Assembly: GCA_028684915.1 (NCBI GenBank)
Contig: JAQUEZ010000012.1
Coordinates: 1 to 64,000 of the forward strand
DNA: 64,000 bases
Direction of reading: 5' to 3'
Origin: Desulfobulbus sp.
GTDB lineage: Bacteria; Desulfobacterota; Desulfobulbia; Desulfobulbales; Desulfobulbaceae
The position numbers and the translations under genes are program-made. The notes under the pieces were generated by a model that had not been told where the DNA came from, did not search any database, and saw nothing but the letters and a program-made list of their open reading frames with translations. Shown here one piece after another: positions 46,101 through 53,896 of this stretch (position 1 is its first letter; every line of letters starts with the position of its first letter).

Positions 46101-46520
46101 ACAAGCCTCCCCCGGGGTAAAGGAAAAATTCTGTACGTCGATGACGAAGTGATGATCGCCGAACTTGGTCGAACCATGCTTGAAAGCCTTGGCTATCAAC
46201 CAAAGGCTGTAACCAGTAGCGAGGAAGCGCTCCGCCTGTTTCAAAGCCAGCCATCATTTTTTGACGCCGTGATAACGGATCAAACCATGCCCGGGATGAC
46301 CGGAAGCGTCCTTGCACAGCGATTATTACAAATCCGCCCCGACCTACCGATTATACTCTGCACCGGTTACAGCAGCATCATTTCGGAGGAAAAATCAAAG
46401 GCTCTCGGAATCAAGGGATTCGCCATGAAACCTCTGATCTTGAAGGATCTAGCTCTCCTGTTGAAGAAGGTGCTTGAAGACGGGGAGTTGTTATCGGTTG
46501 GTTCGCCCCCTTCTCCTTAG
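43182..46520 (+). CDS. REC-PAS-GAF-PAS-PAS histidine kinase with C-terminal REC
   Basis: 1112-aa soluble hybrid kinase that begins with a receiver domain (D52 in LDWMMPVMSG), so it is both a phosphorelay target and a kinase. A PAS module, a GAF-like module (about 290-440), two further PAS modules, HisKA with H742 (GGIAHDFNNILSAILGY), HATPase_c (VRDSGVGIP, GKGSGMGLSIVLGL) and a C-terminal REC with D1033 (ITDQTMPGMTG) follow. ATG 43182 has AGAGGAAAG upstream and overlaps the REC-GGDEF gene by 13 nt. No membrane segment is evident. Last gene of the three-gene overlapping cluster. Confidence 0.93.
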   Translation: MRVLIAEDDLTSRLALIGILKKKGHEVIETKDGGEAWNALQQENAPRMIILDWMMPVMSGIEVVQRIRSLPTDYPPYLILLTAKSEKSNIVQGLDAGADDYLPKPFDTGELLARLNVGQRMLNMQGTLAQKIKELKLSEEKRHILLEKTSDLICSCSPNHRFKYVNSAFAREIGRPETDIIGSTIDDIVPSGEAEIFISHLREAQRTKSEQVIELSLCPVDREKCYLTSITPVFNEEGSVVSTLCSSKDITERKRIEAYREMGREILHVLNEPDPLNESIHQVLDILKNRTGFDAVGIRLQDGEDFPYLAQRGFPADFHLKENTLIGRDLENTVCRDEQGKVLLECTCGLVITGNADPKSPFFSPGGSFWTNDSFPLAELPAAQDPRFKPRNVCIQHQYASMALIPIRNQEMIIGLLHFNDKRKDRFTADTIATLEGIAAHIGAALLRKQAEDALREKRKQLNDIINFLPDATMAIDHTGRIIIWNKAMEQMTGLTAGDMIGQSDYAYSVPFYNEPRPQLIDLIFAEDKDIKARYPQVVREGDTLTTEVLCDSLYGGTGAWVFAKASPLRDQNGGIVGAIETIRDITYKKQMEEKLKKNISWFKALFNATSDSVMLVKPDGMILDLNNNAALRRHLSKKAMRGKNIFDFLSQEASTIRAKAIDQILQERSLVEYDEIRQDKHYHIRLYPILDDQGQVIQVASFSRDVTENIRAELETKRLQDTLVQVQKMEALGTLAGGIAHDFNNILSAILGYSQMARHACPNGLKLAQYLDRVLEAGERATQLVKQILMFSRKNPSDRIIMQPAIVIKETLNLLRPSLPSTITIIHHRDQRTDNIYANPTQVQQILMNLCVNAAHAMEETGGELEISLLQSRLSRQELVLHPEIQPGAFIQLIVRDSGVGIPTETIDKIFDPYFTTKGIGKGSGMGLSIVLGLVTSFGGFVTCESKVGNGTTFRVFFPAHQEQPTENEFLVTSLPRGKGKILYVDDEVMIAELGRTMLESLGYQPKAVTSSEEALRLFQSQPSFFDAVITDQTMPGMTGSVLAQRLLQIRPDLPIILCTGYSSIISEEKSKALGIKGFAMKPLILKDLALLLKKVLEDGELLSVGSPPSP

Positions 46521-46610
46521 GCGACAAGTTGTGTATGATACGGGCCATTGCTCTGTTAAGCGCTAGCGGTAATAGCACCTGTCCCAGCCAACAAAATAAA
46601 GAGATCCACC

Positions 46611-46796
46611 ATGTCTAAAAACAGAAAACCCGATCCCGAAAAAGTGGCTTTTTTACGATCCCTGCCTGAAGACATCAAGGCAAGCATCACCGGTGAAGAG
46701 GCGGAACAGTTCATGTTCGACGATGCTCTTCCGGAATCGCTTTACGAAAAAATCAAACACCTGCTCCTGGAAGAACCCGACGAACTGGGCAAGTAA
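46611..46796 (+). CDS. Small acidic protein of unknown function
   Basis: 61-aa reading frame, MSKNRKPDPEKVAFLRSLPE and onward, rich in acidic residues with no membrane segment, ending LLLEEPDELGK. AGAG lies 6-9 nt before the ATG. Composition and codon use look protein-like, but no family was recognised. It lies 90 bp after the kinase cluster and 15 bp before MITE copy E. It could be a regulatory peptide of the signalling cluster or an unrelated orphan. Confidence 0.5.
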   Translation: MSKNRKPDPEKVAFLRSLPEDIKASITGEEAEQFMFDDALPESLYEKIKHLLLEEPDELGK

Positions 46797-46811
46797 ACGT
46801 ATTGTTTTCTC

Positions 46812-46967
46812 GATGGTCTCGAAAAAAGTCCAACGCCTGAGAGATTGCTCGGTAAAACAAAGCGAGACAAGGAACCCCACTTTACCCGGGGCGAAGGCAT
46901 ACGACAGGGATGCCGAGTGTCGGAAGGACTGCTGCGCCGCAGTATATCGAAGTTTTTACGACGCTAT
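46812..46967 (+). mobile_element. MITE-like element, copy E (most divergent)
   Basis: Left end GATGGTCTCGAAAAAAGTCC and right end GAAGTTTTTACGACGC flank a recognisable but diverged interior (GAGAGATTGCTCGG, GAGACAAGGAACCC, GGGGCGAAGGCATACGACAG, GCTGCGCCGCAGTATATCGA). No target duplication is visible, consistent with an older insertion. Confidence 0.65.
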
Positions 46968-47570
46968 TTTTCTTAATCGCAGGTAAAATCTACCTTTGCT
47001 TCCGACTTGATAGGTCTCTGACCAATGCAGGTCCAACGCTGTCGATGCCTTTTGTGCTGTTTGCCCTCCGTCGACCGGGTTTTGCAGGCCCTCATCTCCT
47101 GCCCAAAAATCGACAACCTAGCAGAACCGCCCCCCTTTTTCGCCAACGCTTTAAGATTGCATAATGATCTATTTTAGTTTATCGTGGCGACCGCATTGAC
47201 TGAATACTAATTCATTACCCTGGCTGCCATCGGCGGCTTAATGAAGTTTTATCCTATAGTTGAAACTTAACCGCTCCGTAATCGGGCGGGGTTTCGTTAT
47301 AAACCGGAAGGAAACACCCATTGTCTTTTGCGGTTTCCCGACAGTCAACGCCGGCACCGCATCTTTTGGCGCAAGCATGTTCCATTGCGCTTCCTTCCAT
47401 CGCCCCTTTGAGGTATCCCTATCGTAAAAATACCCATCACACCACAAAGGACCAAAGCGGGTAAGTACACTTATTAGGTTCTACAGAACCTTTTCCATAG
47501 CGTTCGTCTTAACCGTTTCCGACAGAGAGCTGTCGGAGAACACCAACCACCGTGTAAGGAGAATGATCTT
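46968..47570. other. Long upstream region of nifJ
   Basis: About 600 bp with no supported gene. Close to nifJ there are two perfect short inverted repeats, GGTTCT/AGAACC (47478-47491, followed by TTTT) and TCCGACAG/CTGTCGGA (47518-47537, loop AGAG), then AAGGAG before the ATG. A promoter could not be assigned confidently. The length and structure suggest a regulated leader, but no known riboswitch was recognised. Confidence 0.5.
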
Positions 47571-50500
47571 ATGTCGCGAAAAATGGTCACTATTGACGGA
47601 AACCAGGCATGTACGCACGTAGCGTATGCCACAAGTGAAGTCATAACAATCTATCCCATTACGCCATCCTCACCGATGGCTGCCGAGTCCGACGCAAAAG
47701 CCAACGCCAAACAAAAAAATATTTGGGGTTCCATCCCGGTTATCTCCCAAATGCAATCTGAGGCCGGTGTTGCCGGTTCCATCCATGGTTCCCTGAGTGC
47801 TGGTGCCCTGTGTACCACCTTTACCGCATCCCAGGGCCTCTTGCTGATGGTCCCCAATATGTACAAGATTGCCGGTGAGTTAACCCCCACCGTCTTTCAT
47901 GTTACTGCACGCGCTATCGCCTGCCAGGGTCTTTCGATCTTCGGCGACCACGGGGACGTCATGGCCGCTCGCCAGACTGGTTGGGCTATGCTCTGCTCCC
48001 AGGATGTTCAGGAAGCACAGGATTTTGCCCTGATTTCCACCCAGGCCACCCTGGCCTCGCGTATCCCGTTCCTGCATTTCTTCGACGGTTTCCGTACCTC
48101 TCATGAGGTTATGAAGATCGAGCAGTTGACCGAAGACGATATGCGCGCCATCATCGACGAGGATCTGGTTGTCGCTCACCGCGAGCGCGCCCTGACTCCG
48201 GATCGCCCGACCATCGGTGGTACCGCTCAGAATCCTGACGTCTATTTCACCGGCCGTGAGACTGTAAATAAGTTCTATGACGCCATCCCGGGAATCGTTC
48301 AGTCCACCATGGACAAGTTCGCCGCCCTTACCGGTCGTCAGTACCACCTGTTTGATTACATCGGCGCACCGGATGCAACCGACGTCATCGTTATCATGGG
48401 TTCTGGTGCATTGACCGTGGCTTCCACCGTCGAGCACCTGATTACCGAGGGTAAAAACATCGGTCTGGTTATCGTTCGCCTGTTCCGTCCGTTTGATGCA
48501 GTCGCCATGGTCAACGCCCTGCCGCCGACCGTAGAGCGCATCACCGTACTGGATCGTACCAAAGAGCCTGGTTCCAACGGCGATCCTCTTTACCTTGACG
48601 TCCGCGCCGCCGTGACTGAGGCAGCTGAAGCCAACCCCACCATGATGATCCCGGTTATTCTCAACGGTCGTTACGGTCTGGGTTCCGCCGAGTTCACCCC
48701 AGCCATGGTTAAGGCAGTTTTTGACAACATGGCATTGCTCGCTCCGAAGAAAAAATTCTGTGTCGGCCCGAACGATGACGTAACCTTCACCAGCCTCAAA
48801 TACGACAAGAACTACAACATCGAGGGTTCCGACGTATACCGCGCTCTGTTCTATGGTCTGGGCTCCGACGGTACCGTTGGTGCCAACAAGAACACCATCA
48901 AAATCATCGGCACCGAGACCGAGAACTCTGCTCAGGGGTACTTTGTTTACGACTCCAAGAAGTCCGGTTCCATGACCGTTTCGCATCTGCGTTTCGGCAA
49001 GAACCAGATTATTGCCCCGTACCTGATCAACAAGGCCAACTTCATCGCTTGTCATAACCCGGCGTTTTTGAACACCTATGACATGCTGGCCAACATTGAG
49101 CCTAATGGTACCTTCCTCCTGACCACCACCTTCACCAAGGACGAGATCTGGAATCACCTGCCTGCCCTGGTGCAGAAACAGATGATCGAGAAGAAGGTTA
49201 AATTCTACATCATCGATGCAATCAAGCTCGGCCTGGCTCTGGGCCTGGGTGCACGCATCAACATGATCATGCAGACCGCCTTCTTTGCTATCTCCGGCAT
49301 CATCAGCAAAGACGAGGCCATTGCCTCGATCAAAAAAGCGATCAAAAAGACCTATGGCATCAAAGGCGACAAGGTCGTCAACATGAACTATGGCGCAGTT
49401 GACGGTGCCATAGAGAACATTGTTGAGGTTACCGTTCCTACAACCATCACCGGCCATGAAATGCCGCCAATCGTTCCGGCAGACGCGCCTGATTTCGTCA
49501 AAAACGTCACCGCCCAAATGATGGAAGGACATGGTGAGGACATTGCGGTTTCCGAGTTCCCCAACGACGGTCGCTGGCCCACCGCCACCACCCAATGGGA
49601 AAAACGGAACATCGCGGTTCAGGTTTCCTCCTGGGATGCAGAGACCTGTATCCAGTGTGGTCGCTGTTCGTTGGTTTGCCCGCACGCTTGTATCCGTATG
49701 AAGGTTGCCACCCCCGAGGCTCTTGCAGCCGCCGGTGCCGATGCCTCCTTTAAGACCGCTGACGCAGTAGGTAAAGAGTTCAAAGGCATGAAGTTCACCA
49801 TGCAGGTCTCTACCTCTGACTGCTGTGGTTGTACGCTCTGTGTTACCGTTTGCCCGGCACGCAAGAAAGACGCCGAAGGCAACAAGACCGAGATTCGCGC
49901 GCTATCCATGGCCACGAACACCGAAGAGCTCAAACAAGAGTCGAGCAAAAACTGGAAGACCTTCCTGGCCCTGCCTGAGGTTGACGACAGCCTGATCAAT
50001 GTTGGCACCATCAAGGGCAGCCAGTTCAAACGTCCGCTGTTCGAGTTCTCCGGCGCCTGTGCAGGTTGCGGCGAGACCCCGTACATCAAGCTCGTTACCC
50101 AGATGATCGGCGATCGGATGCTCGCATCCAATGCCACCGGTTGTTCTTCCATCTACTCCGGTAACCTGCCCACCACCCCGTACTGTAAACGCGAAGACGG
50201 TCGCGGACCGGCATGGTCCAACTCCCTGTTCGAGGATAACGCCGAGCACGGTTTGGGTATGCGTCAGGCCGTTGACAAACTGGCCAGCCAAGCGATCGAA
50301 CTGCTTGAACCTGCTGTAGCTGAAGGACTGATGACCAAGGAACTTGCAGATGCTTTGGTCAATGCAGCGCAGAAAGATCAAGCCGAGATCGAGGCCCAGC
50401 GTGGCCGTGTTGCCGAATTGAAGGCAGCTCTTGAAGGAAAAGCAAGTGTCATTGCCAAACGCCTCTACCATGTAGCCGACTATCTGGTGAAGAAATCCGT

Positions 50501-51146
50501 CTGGATTATCGGTGGTGACGGTTGGGCGTATGATATCGGATACGGCGGTGTTGATCACGTTCTCGCCTCCGGCAAGAACATCAACATCCTGGTTATGGAC
50601 ACCGAGGTCTACTCCAACACCGGTGGTCAGATGTCCAAGTCTACCCCGCGTGCGGCGGTTGCACAATTTGCAGCCGGTGGTAAGGACGCTCCTAAGAAGA
50701 ACATGGGACTGATCTTCTCCACCTTCGGTACCGTGTACGTTGCCCGTATCTCCATCGGTGCCAATCCGCAGCAGGCAATCAAGGCCATCCAGGAAGCTGA
50801 GGCTTATGATGGACCGTCCTTGATCATCGCCTATGCACACTGCATCAACCATGGCATCAACATGGCTATGGGTCTGGAGCAACAGAAGAAAGCGGTTGAG
50901 TGTGGTCACTGGTCACTGTTCCGCTACAACCCTGACCTTGAGGCCGAGGGCAAAAACCCGATGATCATCGATTCCAAGGAACCGACCATCAGCTTTGCCG
51001 ATTATGCACTCAACGAGAACCGTTACCGGATGCTGAAGCTGTCCAATCCGGAGCATGCTGAACAGTTGATGGCTGCGTCGCAAAAAGACGTAGACAAAGC
51101 TTGGAAACTGCTCAAAGGTTGGGCCAAGGCGCTTGATGTCGAATAA
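47571..51146 (+). CDS. nifJ: Pyruvate:ferredoxin (flavodoxin) oxidoreductase, single-chain
   Basis: 1191-aa homodimer-type PFOR that oxidatively decarboxylates pyruvate to acetyl-CoA, CO2 and reduced ferredoxin, central to anaerobic carbon flow. Domain I begins with ITIYPITPSSPMAAESDA; two ferredoxin-type 4Fe-4S motifs follow (C693-x2-C696-x2-C699-x3-C703 and C752-x2-C755-x2-C758-x3-C762). The ThDP-binding domain has CAGCGETPYIKL, NATGCSSIYSGNLP, GGDGWAYDIGYGG and MDTEVYSNTGGQMSKSTPRA. AAGGAG precedes the ATG. Codons such as GGT and CGT are more frequent than in neighbouring genes, as in highly expressed genes. Monocistronic, closed by a strong terminator. Confidence 0.97.
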   Translation: MSRKMVTIDGNQACTHVAYATSEVITIYPITPSSPMAAESDAKANAKQKNIWGSIPVISQMQSEAGVAGSIHGSLSAGALCTTFTASQGLLLMVPNMYKIAGELTPTVFHVTARAIACQGLSIFGDHGDVMAARQTGWAMLCSQDVQEAQDFALISTQATLASRIPFLHFFDGFRTSHEVMKIEQLTEDDMRAIIDEDLVVAHRERALTPDRPTIGGTAQNPDVYFTGRETVNKFYDAIPGIVQSTMDKFAALTGRQYHLFDYIGAPDATDVIVIMGSGALTVASTVEHLITEGKNIGLVIVRLFRPFDAVAMVNALPPTVERITVLDRTKEPGSNGDPLYLDVRAAVTEAAEANPTMMIPVILNGRYGLGSAEFTPAMVKAVFDNMALLAPKKKFCVGPNDDVTFTSLKYDKNYNIEGSDVYRALFYGLGSDGTVGANKNTIKIIGTETENSAQGYFVYDSKKSGSMTVSHLRFGKNQIIAPYLINKANFIACHNPAFLNTYDMLANIEPNGTFLLTTTFTKDEIWNHLPALVQKQMIEKKVKFYIIDAIKLGLALGLGARINMIMQTAFFAISGIISKDEAIASIKKAIKKTYGIKGDKVVNMNYGAVDGAIENIVEVTVPTTITGHEMPPIVPADAPDFVKNVTAQMMEGHGEDIAVSEFPNDGRWPTATTQWEKRNIAVQVSSWDAETCIQCGRCSLVCPHACIRMKVATPEALAAAGADASFKTADAVGKEFKGMKFTMQVSTSDCCGCTLCVTVCPARKKDAEGNKTEIRALSMATNTEELKQESSKNWKTFLALPEVDDSLINVGTIKGSQFKRPLFEFSGACAGCGETPYIKLVTQMIGDRMLASNATGCSSIYSGNLPTTPYCKREDGRGPAWSNSLFEDNAEHGLGMRQAVDKLASQAIELLEPAVAEGLMTKELADALVNAAQKDQAEIEAQRGRVAELKAALEGKASVIAKRLYHVADYLVKKSVWIIGGDGWAYDIGYGGVDHVLASGKNINILVMDTEVYSNTGGQMSKSTPRAAVAQFAAGGKDAPKKNMGLIFSTFGTVYVARISIGANPQQAIKAIQEAEAYDGPSLIIAYAHCINHGINMAMGLEQQKKAVECGHWSLFRYNPDLEAEGKNPMIIDSKEPTISFADYALNENRYRMLKLSNPEHAEQLMAASQKDVDKAWKLLKGWAKALDVE

Positions 51147-51171
51147 TTCGACCTCAAGCCTCTGAAGTAAA

Positions 51172-51210
51172 AAAAGCCCTGCCGGGAAACCGGCAGGGCT
51201 TTTTCGTTTT
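51172..51210 (+). terminator. Rho-independent terminator of nifJ
   Basis: Perfect 11-bp stem AGCCCTGCCGG (51175-51185) with CCGGCAGGGCT (51190-51200) around a GAAA tetraloop, preceded by A-run and followed by TTTTCGTTTT. It lies 29 nt after the nifJ stop codon. Confidence 0.93.
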
Positions 51211-51236
51211 TAGGCAGACGCTTGCCTGCGGAAGTC

Positions 51237-51269
51237 AATAAAAAAAGGGGCTCTCTACAGAACCCCTTT
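51237..51269 (-). terminator. Rho-independent terminator of the YkgJ-family gene
   Basis: On the minus strand AAAGGGGTTC and GAGCCCCTTT form a stem (one G-U pair) around a 6-nt loop, followed by TTTATT. It lies about 23 nt after the stop of the minus-strand Cys-cluster gene. Confidence 0.8.
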
Positions 51270-51291
51270 AACCAACTCCTTCCGGCTTTAC

Positions 51292-52239
51292 TTATTTGTT
51301 GCCGGCTTCGCTCTCCTTGCGCAGGCGCTCACGCTCAGCCTTGAGTTCCAAGTATTCTTTTTCAGCTTCAAGCATAGACTCATCCTGCCGCTTTTTAATC
51401 TCCTCGACCTTGGCCTTGATCTTGTCTTCCTTGATCTTCAGCCCCGGTGCGCCGAACAGGGTATTGGCCAGATATTTAAAAGAGAAGTGCATCAGTTCGA
51501 CATCGTCTTCCTTGATTTTAGCCAAGGTTTCCTCATCCACTTCATAGGTATCCAAAAAGGAGCTGCTAAAGATAAAGCTCCGGAAGGTGTCCAGATCGGT
51601 GGAGGCCATGAAGAACATCCGTTTGGCCGCATCACTCAGAGTTGCCTGCAGGCCGAAGGATTTACGGCGCATGACCAGCCGCAGCCATTCCTTGTTCATT
51701 TCGTCACGCAGATCCACCCCCTGATCGGCCCGCCATTCGCCGATGGTCCACTTTTTGGGTTCTTCGTGTCCCTTACAGTGCGGTTCTTTGACCAAAAAGA
51801 AAAACTTGTCCTCTTCGGCATCGTTGGTGCCGCCCTCGTGGAAGTCAGCCATGCCGACCGGATAATAGCGACAGGCAGAGGGGCGGTCGGTGTAGACCGT
51901 ACAGCCTTCGGGAGTCACAAAAGGACAGCCATTTTTCTCTCCGCGCAGCTTCAACTGAACGCCGGGCATATCGGTTTTCTCTAGATAGGTTGGTTGGGTG
52001 TACTCGGTAATGAACTCATGAGCCGGAATCCCTAACCGCGTACGCAGAACCAGGATGTCATAAGGGGTAAGAATAATTTTGATGTTATGACAGCAGGCTG
52101 TGAAGCAACTGACGCCGGGGTGACAATCAAACTGCAGCGCAGATGTAAGCGTCAGTTTCTCCGGCAGGATATTGGAAGGATTTCTGTCGGTTGCCTTGAA
52201 AAATTCAGATTCGGTCTCAATATATTTATCATTCGCCAT
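51292..52239 (-). CDS. YkgJ-family Cys-cluster (zinc/iron-chelating) protein
   Basis: 315-aa protein. The N-terminal ~150 residues form a YkgJ/UPF0153 cysteine cluster: C39, C45, C49, C50, C105, C113 and C123 (FDCHPGVSCFTACCHN, GCPFVTPEGCTVY, RPSACRYYPVG), predicted to bind an Fe-S cluster or metal. The remaining half is helical and ends in a long charged coiled coil (EEIKKRQDESMLEAEKEYLE). Biochemical role unknown; family members are often linked to metal-centre maturation or redox functions. GAGG precedes the ATG. Convergent with nifJ, each gene having its own terminator in the gap. Confidence 0.85.
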   Translation of the reverse strand: MANDKYIETESEFFKATDRNPSNILPEKLTLTSALQFDCHPGVSCFTACCHNIKIILTPYDILVLRTRLGIPAHEFITEYTQPTYLEKTDMPGVQLKLRGEKNGCPFVTPEGCTVYTDRPSACRYYPVGMADFHEGGTNDAEEDKFFFLVKEPHCKGHEEPKKWTIGEWRADQGVDLRDEMNKEWLRLVMRRKSFGLQATLSDAAKRMFFMASTDLDTFRSFIFSSSFLDTYEVDEETLAKIKEDDVELMHFSFKYLANTLFGAPGLKIKEDKIKAKVEEIKKRQDESMLEAEKEYLELKAERERLRKESEAGNK

Positions 52240-52532
52240 GGGGTACCTCGCGGTGCGGATTCAAAGATATCTTCAGGCCCAGGTGAGGGCAGCATCGGAA
52301 CTGGTCATAATACCATGCACTTCCCCGCTGTCAAACCCTATCAAGGTTGGGCCCCTCAGTTTGTCCCTGTTTACTCCACAAAGTGGTGTACTTTTCTCAA
52401 AAAAACAGCTTTTCTGCCCGAAACGAAGCCACCTCTACGAAAGTCGAAAAAGCGTGCGCTCCACGGCGTATTTTATGTCTTTTCTTATCTAAACCTGCTA
52501 AGAGACAAGCAACAATCCTTCTTAGTAATATA

Positions 52533-52736
52533 ATGGCCATGAAACGATTTTTCACAAACCCTATAGATCTCAGTAAAGTCGACACTCTCATCTACCATCT
52601 CCCGGATGGCCCTACTTTTTCCGTGGAGATGGACGGGGTGGGCGGTTTTTTCGACTTTGACATGGAAATCGGTGATATCTGCGACACATCAGATATCGAC
52701 GGTGTCCTTCATTTTTTCCCCCGTGGTAACGCCTGA
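52533..52736 (+). CDS. Small protein of unknown function
   Basis: 67-aa frame starting MAMKRFFTNPIDLSKVDTLI and containing VEMDGVGGFFDFDMEIGDIC, acidic and aromatic-rich, ending HFFPRGNA. A second ATG two codons later is equally possible; no Shine-Dalgarno sequence is evident. The frame is open far upstream (to 52347) without protein-like content. It precedes the PHP phosphatase gene by 48 bp in the same direction. No family was recognised. Confidence 0.45.
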   Translation: MAMKRFFTNPIDLSKVDTLIYHLPDGPTFSVEMDGVGGFFDFDMEIGDICDTSDIDGVLHFFPRGNA

Positions 52737-52784
52737 TCTCCGAGACGCTTTTTCACCCACCATCTCTACTGTTGTTCCTTATCC

Positions 52785-53573
52785 ATGTCTTCCCTGATTG
52801 ACACCACCTTTGACGGCCATGTCCATACTCGCCTGTGCAACCATGCGGTGGGCGAGATGGAAGAGTATGTAGTCGAAGCGATCCAGCGCGGCCTGAAGAC
52901 CGTCTGCTTCCTCGAACATTTGGAAACCGAAATCGTCTACCAGCCTCCTTGCTGGCTGGAGGACAAGGCTTTCATCTACTATTTTGAGGAAGGGAGCCGG
53001 CTGAAGCAATGCTACAGAGGCAAGATCGAGATACGCCTTGGGGTGGAGATGGGCTTTAATCCCCGGGCATTCGCCCTGATTCAACAACGGCTCGCCCATT
53101 TCCCCATTGAGCGGATAGGGCTTTCCTGCCATTTCCATCTCCATGAGGGGCGTCACCTCAACTTGCTGAGCCGTAAAGCCCAGAGCCTGGACCGTTTAGC
53201 CGAGTTGGGCGCAGATGCGGTGGTGTCCACTTATTTCAAGACCCTGACCACGGCGGTTGCGAGTGTAGACTGTGACGTACTCTGCCACCTGGATGCAGTC
53301 CTCCGCCATTTGCCTGGTATTTGTTTCAACGACGAGCATAAAGCGCAGATCGCGCAGCTCCTGGATAAAGTTAAAGCGCGCGGTTTAGCCCTGGAGATCA
53401 ACACCTCGGGATTTGATTACCGGGGCTCAGCCTTTCCCGCCCCCTGGATCATCACCGAGGCCCTTGCCCGCGACATTCCTTTGCAGGCAGGCTCGGATGC
53501 CCACCAACCACAAGAGGTCGGACGCTATTTCGAGCAGTTACCCCGTTATCTGGAACCGCTACAACCCCACTAA
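52785..53573 (+). CDS. PHP-domain phosphatase, histidinol-phosphatase-like
   Basis: 262-aa PHP-fold metallo-phosphoesterase. Metal-binding motifs in order: DGHVHT (H12, H14) with H20, FLEHLE, GVEMGF, LSCHFHLHEG, CHLDAVLRHL and GSDAHQPQEVG. The order and length match HisK-type histidinol phosphatases (histidine biosynthesis), but related PHP enzymes act on other phosphate esters and no his gene is adjacent. No Shine-Dalgarno sequence is obvious before the ATG at 52785, yet the DGHVH motif at residue 10 requires a start near here. Confidence 0.85.
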   Translation: MSSLIDTTFDGHVHTRLCNHAVGEMEEYVVEAIQRGLKTVCFLEHLETEIVYQPPCWLEDKAFIYYFEEGSRLKQCYRGKIEIRLGVEMGFNPRAFALIQQRLAHFPIERIGLSCHFHLHEGRHLNLLSRKAQSLDRLAELGADAVVSTYFKTLTTAVASVDCDVLCHLDAVLRHLPGICFNDEHKAQIAQLLDKVKARGLALEINTSGFDYRGSAFPAPWIITEALARDIPLQAGSDAHQPQEVGRYFEQLPRYLEPLQPH

Positions 53574-53729
53574 CATAAGAACCTTTTGTATTTCATCCTC
53601 GATTGAGTCAAAAAGGCAAAGGCCAATTGTGTCCTGCTGACTCTGCGTGCCTTGCGACCATCAGTGCAGATAGGTTGCCCAGAGCCAAGAGAACGGCATG
53701 ACCACACTCAGCCCCATGGTCGACGCGAA

Positions 53730-53889
53730 GATGGGCGTGGTAAAAAAATCCATCGACTACGTCGCAGCGTTTTCCCCGCCCCTCGACATACCTTAGGTAT
53801 GCCTTCGCGCCTGAAAAAAAAATTCTCCTTGTATATCGGTGGTTACCTAGCCATCTCTCAAAATCTGATGAACTTTTTACGAGCCCATC
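53730..53889 (-). mobile_element. MITE-like element, copy F (reverse)
   Basis: In reverse orientation: minus-strand left end GATGGGCTCGTAAAAAGTTC, then GAGAGATGGCTAGG, GATATACAAGGAG, GCGCGAAGGCATACCTAAGG and GCTGCGACGTAGTCGATG; the right end is degenerate (TTTTTTTACCACGCCC). It lies 7 bp downstream of the stop codon of the asdA pseudogene. No target duplication is visible. Confidence 0.8.
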
Positions 53890-53896
53890 TTTCTTA

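Noticed and set aside
47880..49685. 601-aa minus-strand open frame opposite nifJ
   Set aside because: It is antisense to pyruvate:ferredoxin oxidoreductase, and the low stop density follows from that gene's biased codon use.
49902..50909. 335-aa minus-strand open frame opposite nifJ
   Set aside because: Same reason: shadow of the strongly biased nifJ coding strand, with no recognisable domain.
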